A DNA stretch of 64,000 nt from Coxiella sp. RIFCSPHIGHO2_12_FULL_42_15 (lineage in GTDB: Bacteria > Pseudomonadota > Gammaproteobacteria > Coxiellales > Coxiellaceae): assembly GCA_001797285.1 (NCBI GenBank), contig MGOZ01000041.1, positions 86,911 to 150,910 on the forward strand, written 5' to 3'. The position numbers and the translations under genes were made by a program. The notes under the pieces are model-generated. The model did not search any database, was not told where the DNA came from, and saw only the letters and a program-made list of their open reading frames with translations. Shown piece by piece: positions 8,705 through 18,212 of this stretch. Within the stretch, counting starts at the first letter, position 1, and each line of letters starts with the position of its first letter.

Positions 8705-8749
8705 CTTCGAACCAGTGGGTCGGGAGTTCGAATCTCTCCGGGCGCGCCA
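8705..8749. repeat. attR-like copy of tRNA-Arg 3' end
   Basis: This perfect 45-bp copy of 6908-6952 lacks the 5' half of the tRNA, so it is not a functional gene. With the left copy it bounds a 1797-bp repeat-to-repeat unit that holds only the abiE pair. Confidence 0.85.
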
Positions 8750-8760
8750 ACCAAAACCTG

Positions 8761-9978
8761 CTACAATGAAACCCGATCGAAATTCAAAAGCGAATCGGCA
8801 AGATGATTGTCATGATCGTCGGCAGGCGGCTCTGGATTGTTAAACAAACGCCCTTTATAAAAACCACTTGAAGCCATTTTGTTAGGTGATAAAAGAGAAT
8901 CCAATAATGCAACGACTTGATTAAAACAGCTCGTTTCCTCATGCCTTAAGTCACTTTCAACAGAAAGAAAATCAACGTACTCTTTACGCAAACGCAGCAA
9001 TTGTTCTTCCAATTGAAAACGAGCCACAAAAAAAGGAAAAGATAAACTGTCCGCCATGACTTCTTTCATCAGACTGAGATAAAAATAATTTGAAAAAACG
9101 GAACACGCTTTCAAAAGATGTTTATGGCATTTTTGATCAAACTTATACTGAGTGACTAAATGCTCGAGATCAACAAGAAAATCAAAATAACCGAAATAAA
9201 ATTCAGGTAAAATTAAACTTAAGTCTTTACTTTCTTGAAAAGAAGAATGACGACTCCTCGCACTCAACTCCGTTTGAATTTCATAAAAAAAACCACACGA
9301 AGCTGGATGAAAAATAATTTTTTTTAAAAAATTCTTTACCCACAATTGAGAATAACAAGCGAGTAAATAATAACATACACTCTTTATCTGCGCATAATGA
9401 GGAAGCTGCATCATCCATCTTAATTCGTGCTCGGACAGTAAATTTTCTTCATTTGGTAACGTTATTTGTAATACTGCCAAACAAAAAATAACTGGTTCGG
9501 AGTCACCAATAGATTGTCGTAGCGCCTCATCGATAGGGTATGGAATATGCTTAAAAAGCAGTTTTTCAGAATCAAAAATGGGTATCTCAAAATCGATCGA
9601 CCGCAAAAATTCTACCTCACATTCAGGGAAATAATTCGGCGGCAAGCAAGGTATATCAGGATGAAAAATAATCCATTTCTCATAAATAAACCTACCAATA
9701 TTCGAAAAAACATCAGCGTAAATATTTTTTATCGCCACACAAAAAGCGCCATAAAAAATTCGCGTATCGACTCTACCTCCTTGATTCACCATTTTTTGTA
9801 ACATCTCATCAATATGTAAAATCAGCAAAGGATAGCTCGTGTCCCCAGAACAAAACGGAATTTTATTTTTTTTAAAAAAATGCCATTCTAATCCTCTAGA
9901 AAAAAAATCAAAAAATTGAATTCTGGCAGGATAAATTGAGAAATGATACTTTTTTTGCAGATATAAGAGTAAGCTCAT
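8761..9978 (-). CDS. Orphan hypothetical protein
   Basis: The start is ATG 9978, which has AGGAAAGG five bases upstream; an upstream in-frame TTG at 10023 lacks one. The 405-residue product is rich in aromatic residues and leucine, mostly helical in appearance, without a signal peptide or clear membrane segment. It ends in an acidic, disordered tail (EPPADDHDN). No family is recognised. It ends 12 bases from the right tRNA repeat and so lies just outside the island. Being long, single-copy and unrelated to its neighbours, it could be a secreted effector of an intracellular bacterium, but nothing in the sequence proves this. Confidence 0.65.
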   Translation of the reverse strand: MSLLLYLQKKYHFSIYPARIQFFDFFSRGLEWHFFKKNKIPFCSGDTSYPLLILHIDEMLQKMVNQGGRVDTRIFYGAFCVAIKNIYADVFSNIGRFIYEKWIIFHPDIPCLPPNYFPECEVEFLRSIDFEIPIFDSEKLLFKHIPYPIDEALRQSIGDSEPVIFCLAVLQITLPNEENLLSEHELRWMMQLPHYAQIKSVCYYLLACYSQLWVKNFLKKIIFHPASCGFFYEIQTELSARSRHSSFQESKDLSLILPEFYFGYFDFLVDLEHLVTQYKFDQKCHKHLLKACSVFSNYFYLSLMKEVMADSLSFPFFVARFQLEEQLLRLRKEYVDFLSVESDLRHEETSCFNQVVALLDSLLSPNKMASSGFYKGRLFNNPEPPADDHDNHLADSLLNFDRVSL

Positions 9979-10128
9979 AAAAACCTTTCCTAAATCTAAA
10001 CCACCCCCTAAAAGTAACTCCAATCCAGAAAAAAAGAAAGATCACTCATGAATTAATAAAATACTAAGCTATAGACGAGCAAAGACACCACTCAACACAA
10101 AATGTTATTCACCTTTTTCAGGTGTGAT

Positions 10129-10161
10129 TTGACAATTTTGCTAAACTAATATGCTAAACTA
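10129..10161 (+). promoter_or_regulatory. Possible promoter with tandem repeat before response-regulator gene
   Basis: A TTGACA box (10129-10134) is followed by two exact copies of TGCTAAACTA (10139-10148 and 10152-10161), 13 bases apart. OmpR-type regulators bind tandem direct repeats, so autoregulation is plausible. The -10 box is not certain. Confidence 0.3.
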
Positions 10162-10257
10162 GCATTGTAGAAAAATTGAAGCGCATGTACAATTATGCAG
10201 CTTATAAAGGTTTGATCATTAATGGAGTATTATAAAAAGCGAGCACTATAAAAAAAC

Positions 10258-10929
10258 ATGCGTATCCTAATTGTTGAAGATGAAATTAAAACAGCCGATT
10301 ATTTGTTAAAAGGTCTCTCTGAAAATAATTTTAGCGTGGATCTGGCCCATGATGGTGAAGAAGGCCTGTTTCGTGCTATCCATTATCCTTATGATTTGAT
10401 GATACTTGATGTGATGCTGCCAAAAGCGGATGGCTGGACGATCATCAAGAAAGTACGCCAGATACATCCAGATATGCGCGTATTATTCTTAACAGCCCGC
10501 GACGATATTGAAGATCGCGTGAAAGGACTAGGACTCGGCGCCGATGATTACTTAATCAAGCCGTTTGCGTTTTCTGAGCTTTTAGCGCGGGTGCGCACTT
10601 TGTTTCGGCGCGGAACTGTCCAACTATTAGATAATCTTCGGGTCGCCGATTTGGAAATCGATCCGATTAAACACAAAGCCCTACGCAATGGTTTGCGCCT
10701 GGATTTAACAGCAAAAGAATTTGCGCTGCTGACTTTTTTGGCACAGCGTAGCGGAGAAGTCCTGTCACGCACCTTAATTGCAGAGCAAGTATGGGACATC
10801 AACTTTCAGTGTGATACCAATGTTGTCGATGTCGCCATACGTCGACTGCGACAAAAAATCGATGACGCCTTTTCAAAAAAATTAATCCATACCGTACGCG
10901 GTATCGGATATGTTCTGGAAGAGCGCTAA
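10258..10929 (+). CDS. OmpR/PhoB-family response regulator
   Basis: The 223-residue protein has an N-terminal receiver domain with the acidic pair in VEDE, phospho-acceptor Asp in [12 protein letters not shown] (residue 51) and the conserved Lys in YLIKPF. A C-terminal winged-helix DNA-binding domain follows (residues about 125-220, ending [11 protein letters not shown]). It is closest in pattern to the CusR/QseB/heavy-metal group. On phosphorylation by its partner kinase it would bind promoter DNA. The kinase frame begins four bases after the stop. Because that kinase is interrupted by a stop codon, this regulator may now act without its own sensor or through cross-talk. Confidence 0.93.
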   Translation: MRILIVEDEIKTADYLLKGLSENNFSVDLAHDGEEGLFRAIHYPYDLMILDVMLPKADGWTIIKKVRQIHPDMRVLFLTARDDIEDRVKGLGLGADDYLIKPFAFSELLARVRTLFRRGTVQLLDNLRVADLEIDPIKHKALRNGLRLDLTAKEFALLTFLAQRSGEVLSRTLIAEQVWDINFQCDTNVVDVAIRRLRQKIDDAFSKKLIHTVRGIGYVLEER

Positions 10930-10933
10930 ACCC

Positions 10934-12352
10934 ATGCGATGGCATTTAAACATTAAATCCATTACCGCCCAATTAGCGTTATTTTATAGCATTGCCAGCT
11001 GTATTCTTTTGATGATTGTTGCTTTCTCTTTATATTTAGCCGTCATCGAAGTTTTACATACGACTGACGCGCAATTTCTTTCAGACGAAATCGATGCATT
11101 ACAGTATATCCTGAAAAACAAACCCAATGATTTTAAAGCCCTCAAGCAAGAAGTAAAGGAAATACCCACTACTTCTCAAAAACCCGCTTATCGTTATTAC
11201 ACCCGCATTTTAGATGATCATAAAATTGTTGTCGTGGAAACCGAAGGTATGAGTAGCCTTTTTCAAGGGAGCATTTTTTTAAATCGGTCACAACCACCGA
11301 TTGATAAAGAAGAGCAATAGTGGCGTTCCCGCGAAGGAAAACATTATTTATTGATGCAATCTGCCTTTGTTTCTAGCCCATCTCATCCGAGCTGGATGAT
11401 TCAAGTCGCTTTAGATGCTTCCTATCAGAAGAAAACGGTCAATGCTTATCGAAAAATTCTTATTGGTACTTTGTCCTTGGGAACACTCCTCGCCATCGTC
11501 CTAGGCATACTGATTGCACGTCGCGCCATGAGTCATTTACGCGAATTAACCCAAACAACCCAAAAAATTACCGTCGATTCACTCCATCAACGCCTAGAAC
11601 CAAAAAATTGGCCAGTAGAATTGCAGACGTTGGCTATCGCCTTTAATCATATGTTAGAACGTATTGAAGATTCCTTTTCCCGCATGACGCAATTTTCTGG
11701 GGATCTTGCCCATGAGTTACGTACGCCAATCAATAATTTAATTGGTGAAACGGAAGTTTTACTGACCGGTAAATCCTCCCTGCAGGAATATCGCCATGGC
11801 ATGGAATCGAATCTCGAAGAGCTGCAGCGAATTACACATTTAATTGAAAATCTTCTGTTTTTATCGCGCGCGGAAAATCCTCAGTTAGACCTTAAAAGAG
11901 AGTTACTGCACATTGAGCAAGAAGTCGCTGTCGTGATTGAGTATTACCGTTCAGCCGCCGATGAAAAAAATATTGCGCTGACTTATGATGGCCATGCAAC
12001 GCTCTATGCTAATCAAATTATGTTTCGCCGCATGATCAGTAATCTGCTGACCAATGCCTTGAAATACACGCCCGCTCACGGAAAAATCCATTGCCGAATT
12101 CAAAGCGATCCTGAGGTACAAATCGTTATAAGAGACAATGGCATTGGTATTGATCAAGAGCATTTACCAAAAATATTTCAACGCTTTTATCGCAGCGATA
12201 GCGCACGATCCCAAGATTCTGGTGGGATCGGTCTTGGATTGGCAATCGTAAAGTCCATTGTTGAGCTGCATCACGGCAAAATCTCCATCCTTAGCAAACC
12301 TAAAGAATGGACTGAAATTCAAATTCGCTTTTTGAAAATGACAGAATTGTAA
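10934..12352 (+). pseudogene. CusS-like sensor histidine kinase interrupted by in-frame TAG
   Basis: The frame from ATG 10934 (GGAAGAG upstream) is interrupted by a single TAG at 11318-11320 and continues in the same frame to 12352; read through, it gives about 472 residues, the usual length of CusS-type kinases. Before the stop are a first membrane segment (about residues 15-40) and part of the periplasmic sensor. After it come the second membrane segment, a HAMP linker, the H-box (FSGDLAHELRTP), N-box (NLLTNALKYTP), the D/F region (DNGIGIDQEHLPKIFQRFYR) and the G-box (GGIGLGLAIV). All catalytic motifs are intact, so the nonsense change is recent, suppressed, or a sequencing error. Internal restart at ATG 11354 has only a poorly spaced GAAGGA. 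If untranslated, the system has lost its sensor. Confidence 0.85.
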
Positions 12353-12427
12353 TACTCTAGTCATCTTCTTGTTTTGACACTCTCCGTATCATTGAGGCTG
12401 TAAAATCAACGATTGGAGAGATATTCC

Positions 12428-12658
12428 ATGCGCCAACTATCGATGAATGAATTGTTTTTAATTCTTGATCTTAACGGGCTGAATCAACTGCAAGTGTTCG
12501 ACCATAACCTCACACTTCTGTCGCAACAACCCGTTTTATACCCAACCACCCATACCCATGCAAAAACTGAGGCGTTGAGTACAGTCATTGAGACCATGAG
12601 CAATCCAATGTATTTATTTTGGTCTCTTATTAGCCTTGGGGGTCTAAGTACCTTTTAA
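12428..12658 (+). CDS. Small hypothetical protein
   Basis: A 76-codon frame starts at ATG 12428, seven bases after GGAGAG. A TTGACA box lies at 12374-12379, but no well-spaced -10 box is certain. The N-terminus MRQLSMNEL resembles leader peptides of double-glycine bacteriocins (MRELxMNEx), although no GG cleavage site follows. The C-terminal 17 residues are hydrophobic (NPMYLFWSLISLGGLSTF). No family is recognised. The good ribosome site argues for a real gene. Confidence 0.5.
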   Translation: MRQLSMNELFLILDLNGLNQLQVFDHNLTLLSQQPVLYPTTHTHAKTEALSTVIETMSNPMYLFWSLISLGGLSTF

Positions 12659-12681
12659 AAAGCGTCAAACAAATCGTCGAC

Positions 12682-13887
12682 TTAACCCATGTCAACGATC
12701 GTTCTTCCAGAAATCATCCGTAAAACATCAACCGCTATTTGTCGCTTTGAGCCTTTTGCTGAGAGCACAAGGCTCCCATCACGCGCCAACATGATAACCT
12801 CGCTCTCGTCTTGACCAAAAATTGGATTTTCTACGATATTATTAGCAATAATGTAATCGAGATTTTTTTTCTGTAATTTCAGAAACGCATTTTTCTGCAA
12901 TTGCTCAGACTCGGCAGCGAAACCAACAACACACCTAGGCCGATAATCCGCATGAGCCACTTCAAATAAAATATCCGGATTTTGAATCAGCTCGATCTGC
13001 ATAGACTGACCTGATTTTTTCATTTTATTTTTTTGGTATTTTTTCGCACGAAAATCAGCAACCGCCGCTGCCGCAATAAAAATATCAACCGCATCTAAAT
13101 TTGAAAACACGGCTTGTTGCATTTCAAGCGCGGTTTTAACGCTAATAAAATGCACGTTGCTAACAGGAGTTAACTCCGTTGGACCTGAAATCAATGTGAC
13201 GGTTGCACCTAAATTTTTAGCGGCCTCTGCTAAAGCGTAACCCATTTTTCCGGAGCTATAATTACTAAGATAACGCACAGGATCTAATGGTTCTTGTGTT
13301 GGTCCTGCTGTAATCAACACTTTTTTACGAGATAATTCTAGCGGTAAAAAAAAATGATGTAGCTGCTCTATAATTTCAACCGGCTCTAACATTCGACCCA
13401 AACCCACATCACCACAGGCCTGCTCACCCACTCCCGGTCCCCACACCATAACACCATTTTCTTTGAGTGTTTGAATATTGCGTTGCGTTAACTGATTTTG
13501 CCACATGAATCTATTCATGGCGGGTACAATAACCAAAGGTGATTGAGAAGCTAAACACAGCGTCGTCAATAGATCATCCGCCATACCCTGTGCTAATCGA
13601 GCGATACAATGCGCGCTTGCCGGTGCAATCAAAATCATATCGGCCCATCGCGCTAATTCAATGTGATTCATTGCATTTTCAGCCTCTAATCCAAATAACG
13701 AATCACGCACAGCTCGACCTGATAACGCCTGCAAGGTTAATGGAGTCATAAATTGTTGAGCTGCTGTTGTCATGACGACCTGCACCAACGCACCATTCTG
13801 ACGCAGCAATCGCACCAGTTCCGCCGCTTTATAACAGGCAATACCTCCCGAAAGGCCAACGATGATTTTTCTTTGATTAACACTCAT
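12682..13887 (-). CDS. coaBC: Bifunctional phosphopantothenoylcysteine decarboxylase/synthetase
   Basis: The 401-residue enzyme joins cysteine to 4'-phosphopantothenate (CoaB, CTP-dependent) and decarboxylates the product to 4'-phosphopantetheine (CoaC, FMN-dependent) in CoA synthesis. The N-terminal flavoprotein domain shows VGLSGGIACYKAAEL and the PAMNRFMW segment, with the CoaC Cys-containing loop near residue 157 (GEQACGDVG). The C-terminal CoaB domain starts near residue 190 with VLITAGPTQEPLDPVRYLSNYSSGKMG. Length and domain order are normal. The ATG overlaps the asd stop by four bases (ATGA), so it is the last gene of the prmB-aroC-asd-coaBC operon. Confidence 0.95.
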   Translation of the reverse strand: MSVNQRKIIVGLSGGIACYKAAELVRLLRQNGALVQVVMTTAAQQFMTPLTLQALSGRAVRDSLFGLEAENAMNHIELARWADMILIAPASAHCIARLAQGMADDLLTTLCLASQSPLVIVPAMNRFMWQNQLTQRNIQTLKENGVMVWGPGVGEQACGDVGLGRMLEPVEIIEQLHHFFLPLELSRKKVLITAGPTQEPLDPVRYLSNYSSGKMGYALAEAAKNLGATVTLISGPTELTPVSNVHFISVKTALEMQQAVFSNLDAVDIFIAAAAVADFRAKKYQKNKMKKSGQSMQIELIQNPDILFEVAHADYRPRCVVGFAAESEQLQKNAFLKLQKKNLDYIIANNIVENPIFGQDESEVIMLARDGSLVLSAKGSKRQIAVDVLRMISGRTIVDMG

Positions 13888-14906
13888 GATAAATAAAAGT
13901 CATGTTCAATTAATTTTTCTGCAATTTGCACCGCATTCAGTGCGCCTCCTTTACGCACATTATCGGCCACAACCCATAAATTTAATCCATTCGGATGAGA
14001 AAGATCCTGCCGAATACGACCGACAAAAACAGCATCCGCATTTGCGGCGTGTGTAATTGCCGTTGGATACGTTTCATCATCAATGAACGTGACCCCCGGT
14101 GCATTTTGTAATAATGATCTTGCCATCTCAACGGTAATCGATTGACGCGTTTCAATATGGATTGCTTCAGAATGACCAAAAAATACGGGGACACGCACCG
14201 CCGTTGGATTAACGAGAACATCATCATCACCCAAGATTTTTTTAGTTTCCCATATCATTTTCATTTCTTCTTTGGTATAGCCATTTTCCATCATCACGTC
14301 AATTTGCGGAATAACATTAAAAGCAATTTGCGTGGGAAATACTTCATTTTCAACCTGTTGACCATTCAATAAATGCGACGTTTGACTTGCCAATTCATGA
14401 ATCGCTTTGCGTCCTGCACCGGAAACAGATTGATAGGTGGCAACATTAATACGCGCAATACCCACAGCATCATAAATAGGTTTTAATGCCACCACCATTT
14501 GAATGGTGGAACAATTCGGATTAGCAATAATATTGCGCTCACGATAATCGGCGAGCGCTTCTAAATTGACTTCAGGAACAACAAGCGGCACATCCACGTC
14601 ATAACGAAAATGCGAAGTATTATCGATGACAATCGCACCCGCCGCTGCGGCTTTCGGTACAAATTGCGCTGACACTGAACCACCTGCAGAAAAAAAGGCA
14701 AATTGCACAGTCGAAAAATCAAAGGTCGCTAGCTCTTTAACGCTTAAGTTATTTTCCCCAAATGGAACTCGTTTTCCAACGGAACGTTCACTCGCTAAAG
14801 CGTGCACTTGATTCACAGGAAATTTTCGTTCATGTAAAATTTCTAAAATCAACTCTCCAACAACGCCCGTAACACCAACGACAGCCACATTAAAACTGGT
14901 AGACAT
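13884..14906 (-). CDS. asd: Aspartate-semialdehyde dehydrogenase
   Basis: It makes L-aspartate 4-semialdehyde from aspartyl phosphate with NADPH, feeding lysine/diaminopimelate, threonine and methionine synthesis. The nucleotide-binding motif VVGVTGVVGELIL is at the N-terminus, the catalytic Cys is in NPNCSTIQMV near residue 130, and the active-site His region is in RVPVFFGHSEAIH. The start is set at 14906 because AAGGAG sits seven bases before that ATG; the ATG at 14912 is too close to it. The 340-residue length is normal. It follows aroC by 12 bases and is translationally coupled to coaBC. Confidence 0.95.
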   Translation of the reverse strand: MSTSFNVAVVGVTGVVGELILEILHERKFPVNQVHALASERSVGKRVPFGENNLSVKELATFDFSTVQFAFFSAGGSVSAQFVPKAAAAGAIVIDNTSHFRYDVDVPLVVPEVNLEALADYRERNIIANPNCSTIQMVVALKPIYDAVGIARINVATYQSVSGAGRKAIHELASQTSHLLNGQQVENEVFPTQIAFNVIPQIDVMMENGYTKEEMKMIWETKKILGDDDVLVNPTAVRVPVFFGHSEAIHIETRQSITVEMARSLLQNAPGVTFIDDETYPTAITHAANADAVFVGRIRQDLSHPNGLNLWVVADNVRKGGALNAVQIAEKLIEHDFYLS

Positions 14907-14918
14907 AGCCATTCTCCT

Positions 14919-15977
14919 TCATAAATTTTGTGCCTTATGCCGTAGATAATGATCCATCAATACCAACGCCAGCATTGCTTCAACAATGGGAACTGCGCGA
15001 ATGCCAATGCAAGGATCATGACGACCTTTGGTAACAACCTCGGTAGGTTGATTGGACGTTGTCACTGTTTTTCCTGGTGTTATAATGCTGGACGTCGGTT
15101 TAAACGCTACATTAACCACAATATCTTGACCTGACGAAATACCACCCAATATTCCACCCGCATGATTTGTTAAAAATCCCTTCGGTGACATTTCGTCGCG
15201 ATGCAAAGAACCTCGTTGTTTTACCACCCGAAACCCATCACCAATTTCAACCCCCTTCACCGCATTAATACCCATCATCGCAGCCGCAATATCCGCATCA
15301 AGACGCGAAAAAATAGGCTCACCTAAACCAACAGGAACCGCTGCGGCGATCACACGAACACACGCACCGATGGAATCACCTTCGCGGCGAATCTGCGTAA
15401 TGTATTCTTCCAATTGTGAAATTTTATCGGGATCCGGAAAAGCAAATGGATTTTCATCCACCACCCCTAAATCAATTTTTTCTGCTTGAATTTCACCAAT
15501 AGCGTGACAATAACCATGAATTTTTATTCCCAACTTTTCCGCCAAATATTTTTTAGCAATGACACCAGCCGCAACTCGCATGACGGTTTCGCGCGCAGAA
15601 GCACGACCACCACCCCGATAATCGCGAACGCCATATTTTTTAAAATAGGTATAATCAGCATGTCCCGGGCGAAATAAATCTTTAATCGCATCATAATCAC
15701 TGGAACGATGATCACTATTCATAATGAATAATCCAATCGGTGTTCCTGTGGTTTTTCCTTCAAAAACACCCGAAATAATTTGTACGTCATCGGTTTCTTT
15801 ACGCTGCGAAGTGAATCGCGATTGTCCGGTTTTTCTGCGCTGGATATCATGCACGAAATCATTCGTCGAGAGCGAAAGTCCCGGCGGGCAACCATCAATA
15901 ATCGCCAAATAACCCACGTTATGACTTTCACCACACGTGGTTACCACAAAAAACTGACCAAAACTATTTCCTGCCAT
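14919..15977 (-). CDS. aroC: Chorismate synthase
   Basis: The 352-residue protein turns EPSP into chorismate with reduced FMN, the last shikimate step in the cytosol. It shows the family signatures [18 protein letters not shown] at the N-terminus, [20 protein letters not shown] near residue 120 and the C-terminal [15 protein letters not shown]. The start codon shares one base with the prmB stop (TGATG), so translation is coupled. The order smrB, prmB, aroC is the usual gammaproteobacterial one. Confidence 0.97.
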   Translation of the reverse strand: MAGNSFGQFFVVTTCGESHNVGYLAIIDGCPPGLSLSTNDFVHDIQRRKTGQSRFTSQRKETDDVQIISGVFEGKTTGTPIGLFIMNSDHRSSDYDAIKDLFRPGHADYTYFKKYGVRDYRGGGRASARETVMRVAAGVIAKKYLAEKLGIKIHGYCHAIGEIQAEKIDLGVVDENPFAFPDPDKISQLEEYITQIRREGDSIGACVRVIAAAVPVGLGEPIFSRLDADIAAAMMGINAVKGVEIGDGFRVVKQRGSLHRDEMSPKGFLTNHAGGILGGISSGQDIVVNVAFKPTSSIITPGKTVTTSNQPTEVVTKGRHDPCIGIRAVPIVEAMLALVLMDHYLRHKAQNL

Positions 15978-16903
15978 CAGAGTGGTAACTCATCCATTTG
16001 TAGCTTTGTTAATAAAAATAAACCATGACCACCATGCTCTTGCTCCAACCAAACAAATGGCACATTCGGTAGGCGTTCAATTAATGCCGTTTGCGAATTC
16101 CCCACTTCAATCATTAAAATCCCATTCTCACATAAATAATTGCCGGCCTCAGCAAGAATCTTTAATGCCATCGCTAAACCTTCTTCTTGCGCCTCTAGTG
16201 CAAAACGCGGTTCATGTAAATATTCTGTCGGTAACGTTGCCATTTCAGCTTTGCTGACATACGGTGGATTACTGATAATAATATCGTAACGCACATCACC
16301 AACGCCCTGAAAGCAGTCTCCATGAATGAAATGCACACGATCTCGTACGGCGTGGCGCTCTGCATTGATGTGAGCAACTTCCAGTGCCGCGGGGTCAATA
16401 TCCACGGCATCCACTGCTGCATAGGGAAATAACAGCGCACAAGCAATCGCTAAGCAACCGCTGCCCGTGCCAATTTCTAAAATACGCTGTACATGCTCGG
16501 GATCAATCCAAGGTTGAAACTGCTTACTGATCCATTCTGCAAAAGGTGAACGAGGAATCAAAACCCGCTCATCAACATAAAAAGGCAAACCCATGAGCCA
16601 AGCCTGATGAGTGATATACGGCAATGGAATGCGCTCTTCAATGCGTTTTTGTAAGGCGTGAATGAGATCTTTACGTTCGGCGATCGTGACCTTGGCATGA
16701 AACACCATCGGGTCACAGTCAATGGGCAAATGCAATGTTTGTAACACGAGATGTGCTGCCTCATCCCACGCATTATCCGTGCCATGACCAAAATAAAGCC
16801 CTTTATGCTTAAAACGGGAAGCAGACCAACGGATCCAATCGCCCACGGAAATGAGCTCTGAAAGCAGCTCGTGATATTCTTGCTTTTGAGTTTTTGACAT
16901 CAT
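15977..16903 (-). CDS. prmB: Ribosomal protein uL3 glutamine methyltransferase
   Basis: The 308-residue SAM-dependent enzyme N5-methylates a glutamine of ribosomal protein L3. The SAM-binding glycine motif [15 protein letters not shown] and the glutamine-methyltransferase signature [10 protein letters not shown] are clear, with NPPY near residue 207. The N-terminal helical domain matches PrmB more than the release-factor methylase PrmC, and the aroC neighbour supports PrmB. It is the first gene of the minus-strand operon and is divergent from smrB. Confidence 0.93.
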   Translation of the reverse strand: MMSKTQKQEYHELLSELISVGDWIRWSASRFKHKGLYFGHGTDNAWDEAAHLVLQTLHLPIDCDPMVFHAKVTIAERKDLIHALQKRIEERIPLPYITHQAWLMGLPFYVDERVLIPRSPFAEWISKQFQPWIDPEHVQRILEIGTGSGCLAIACALLFPYAAVDAVDIDPAALEVAHINAERHAVRDRVHFIHGDCFQGVGDVRYDIIISNPPYVSKAEMATLPTEYLHEPRFALEAQEEGLAMALKILAEAGNYLCENGILMIEVGNSQTALIERLPNVPFVWLEQEHGGHGLFLLTKLQMDELPL

Positions 16904-16953
16904 TCTCTTATTCTACCATGCTTTAGAAATCGCGCTGACGGCAGGCAATTCTC

Positions 16954-17514
16954 ATGAGCAAAAAGAAAACATTTCTCACCCCAGAAGAACGTGAACTGTT
17001 TCGCCACAGCGTTAAAATTAACCAACCTCTTCAGCAGGATAAACGAGCCACTCAAGATAAAAAACTCAAAAAGCCACTTATTGCTGAACCCATCTCCAAG
17101 GAAAGTGAATTTCGAGGAGAGGCCGCTCTGTTCCTTGAAAAACTTTCACCCAATGATTGGCTAACCGCACAAGATTATATACACTTTGCTCGTACCGGAA
17201 TACCTTTTCGCCTGTTAAATAAATTAAAGCGCGGCCATCTGCCCATTGAAGCGCGTGTCGATTTACACGGCTTAACCGGTGATGAAATGCTGGAGAAAAT
17301 GAACCAATTTTTGCAACTCTGTGCACAGCAGAAGATGCGCTCTATATTAGTCGTACACGGCAAAGGAGGAAGCGACCCCGCAAAACCACCGATTTTGAAA
17401 AATGTCGTGAATCTGTGGCTGCGTCAACGCTCAGAGGTTCTTGCTTTTCATTCCGCTAAATCAAAAGACGGAGGTACCGGTGCATTATACGTCTTATTGA
17501 AACTCAGAAAATAA
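16954..17514 (+). CDS. smrB: SmrB-type Smr-domain endonuclease
   Basis: The 186-residue protein has a charged N-terminal region of about 90 residues and a C-terminal Smr domain from about residue 95, with the DLHGLT motif and the VHGKGG loop. SmrB family proteins cut mRNA between collided ribosomes to start rescue. The position divergent from prmB is that of E. coli smrB. It starts about 50 bases from prmB, so both promoters share that short gap. udk follows after 36 bases. Confidence 0.93.
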   Translation: MSKKKTFLTPEERELFRHSVKINQPLQQDKRATQDKKLKKPLIAEPISKESEFRGEAALFLEKLSPNDWLTAQDYIHFARTGIPFRLLNKLKRGHLPIEARVDLHGLTGDEMLEKMNQFLQLCAQQKMRSILVVHGKGGSDPAKPPILKNVVNLWLRQRSEVLAFHSAKSKDGGTGALYVLLKLRK

Positions 17515-17550
17515 AAATCTCCGGGCTGATGCCCAGAGTTTGAGGATATT

Positions 17551-18177
17551 ATGAAAAATAACGTGATTATTATTGGCATCGCCGGCCCCTCTGCTTCCGG
17601 TAAAAGTTTACTAGCAAATACGATCGTAAGTGAACTGGGCTCTGATAAAGTCGTTGTTATTTCTGAAGATTCTTACTACAAAGATTTAACAGAGGTTGAT
17701 TTTGAAGAGCGACAGCAAATCAACTATGATCATCCCGACGCTCTCGACCACAATTTATTGTTTCAACATCTTCTGCAATTGCAACAAGGAAAAATCGTTA
17801 ATGTTCCCATTTATGATTACGCCAATCACCAACGTAGCAAAGAAACACAAAAAATCGGTCAACATCATATTATCGTGTTGGAAGGCATTTTATTATTCGT
17901 CGAAAAAAAATTACGCGAATTAATGGACATTCGAATTTTTATGGATACCCCGCTCGATATTTGTTTAGTACGCCGCTTGGTGCGCGACACCGTAGAACGA
18001 AGTCGAAGCCTTGATTCCGTGCTCACACAATATCAACAAACCGTGCGACCGATGTATCTACAATTTATCGAACCCTCAAAACGCTATGCCGACATTATCG
18101 TACCACGCGGCGGAGAAAATCGTATTGCGATTGATATGATTCAAGCAAAAATGCGTGAACTCTTGCAAAAAACATAA
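17551..18177 (+). CDS. udk: Uridine kinase
   Basis: The 208-residue enzyme phosphorylates uridine and cytidine in pyrimidine salvage. The P-loop GIAGPSASGKS is at residues 8-18, with the uridine-kinase segment EDSYYKDLTEVDFEERQQINYDHPDA following and the lid RRLVRDTVERSRS near residue 145. Its start has GAGGATATT upstream. A short gap separates it from smrB, with which it may be co-transcribed, and a strong terminator ends the unit. Confidence 0.96.
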   Translation: MKNNVIIIGIAGPSASGKSLLANTIVSELGSDKVVVISEDSYYKDLTEVDFEERQQINYDHPDALDHNLLFQHLLQLQQGKIVNVPIYDYANHQRSKETQKIGQHHIIVLEGILLFVEKKLRELMDIRIFMDTPLDICLVRRLVRDTVERSRSLDSVLTQYQQTVRPMYLQFIEPSKRYADIIVPRGGENRIAIDMIQAKMRELLQKT

Positions 18178-18187
18178 TAAAGCCAAA

Positions 18188-18212
18188 CCCTGAGCGTCAC
18201 TCAGGGATTTTT
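18188..18212 (+). terminator. Rho-independent terminator after udk
   Basis: The 7-bp stem CCCTGAG / CTCAGGG with loop CGTCA is followed by ATTTTT. It lies between convergent genes. Confidence 0.85.

Noticed and set aside
8705..8749. Second tRNA gene
   Set aside because: Only the 3' half is present; acceptor 5' strand and D arm are missing.
6908..8749. Prophage or ICE
   Set aside because: No integrase, replication, structural or conjugation gene lies between the repeats; too short.
13884..16903. Numerous 60-90 codon ORFs antisense to asd, aroC and prmB
   Set aside because: They are shadows of well-supported genes on the minus strand.
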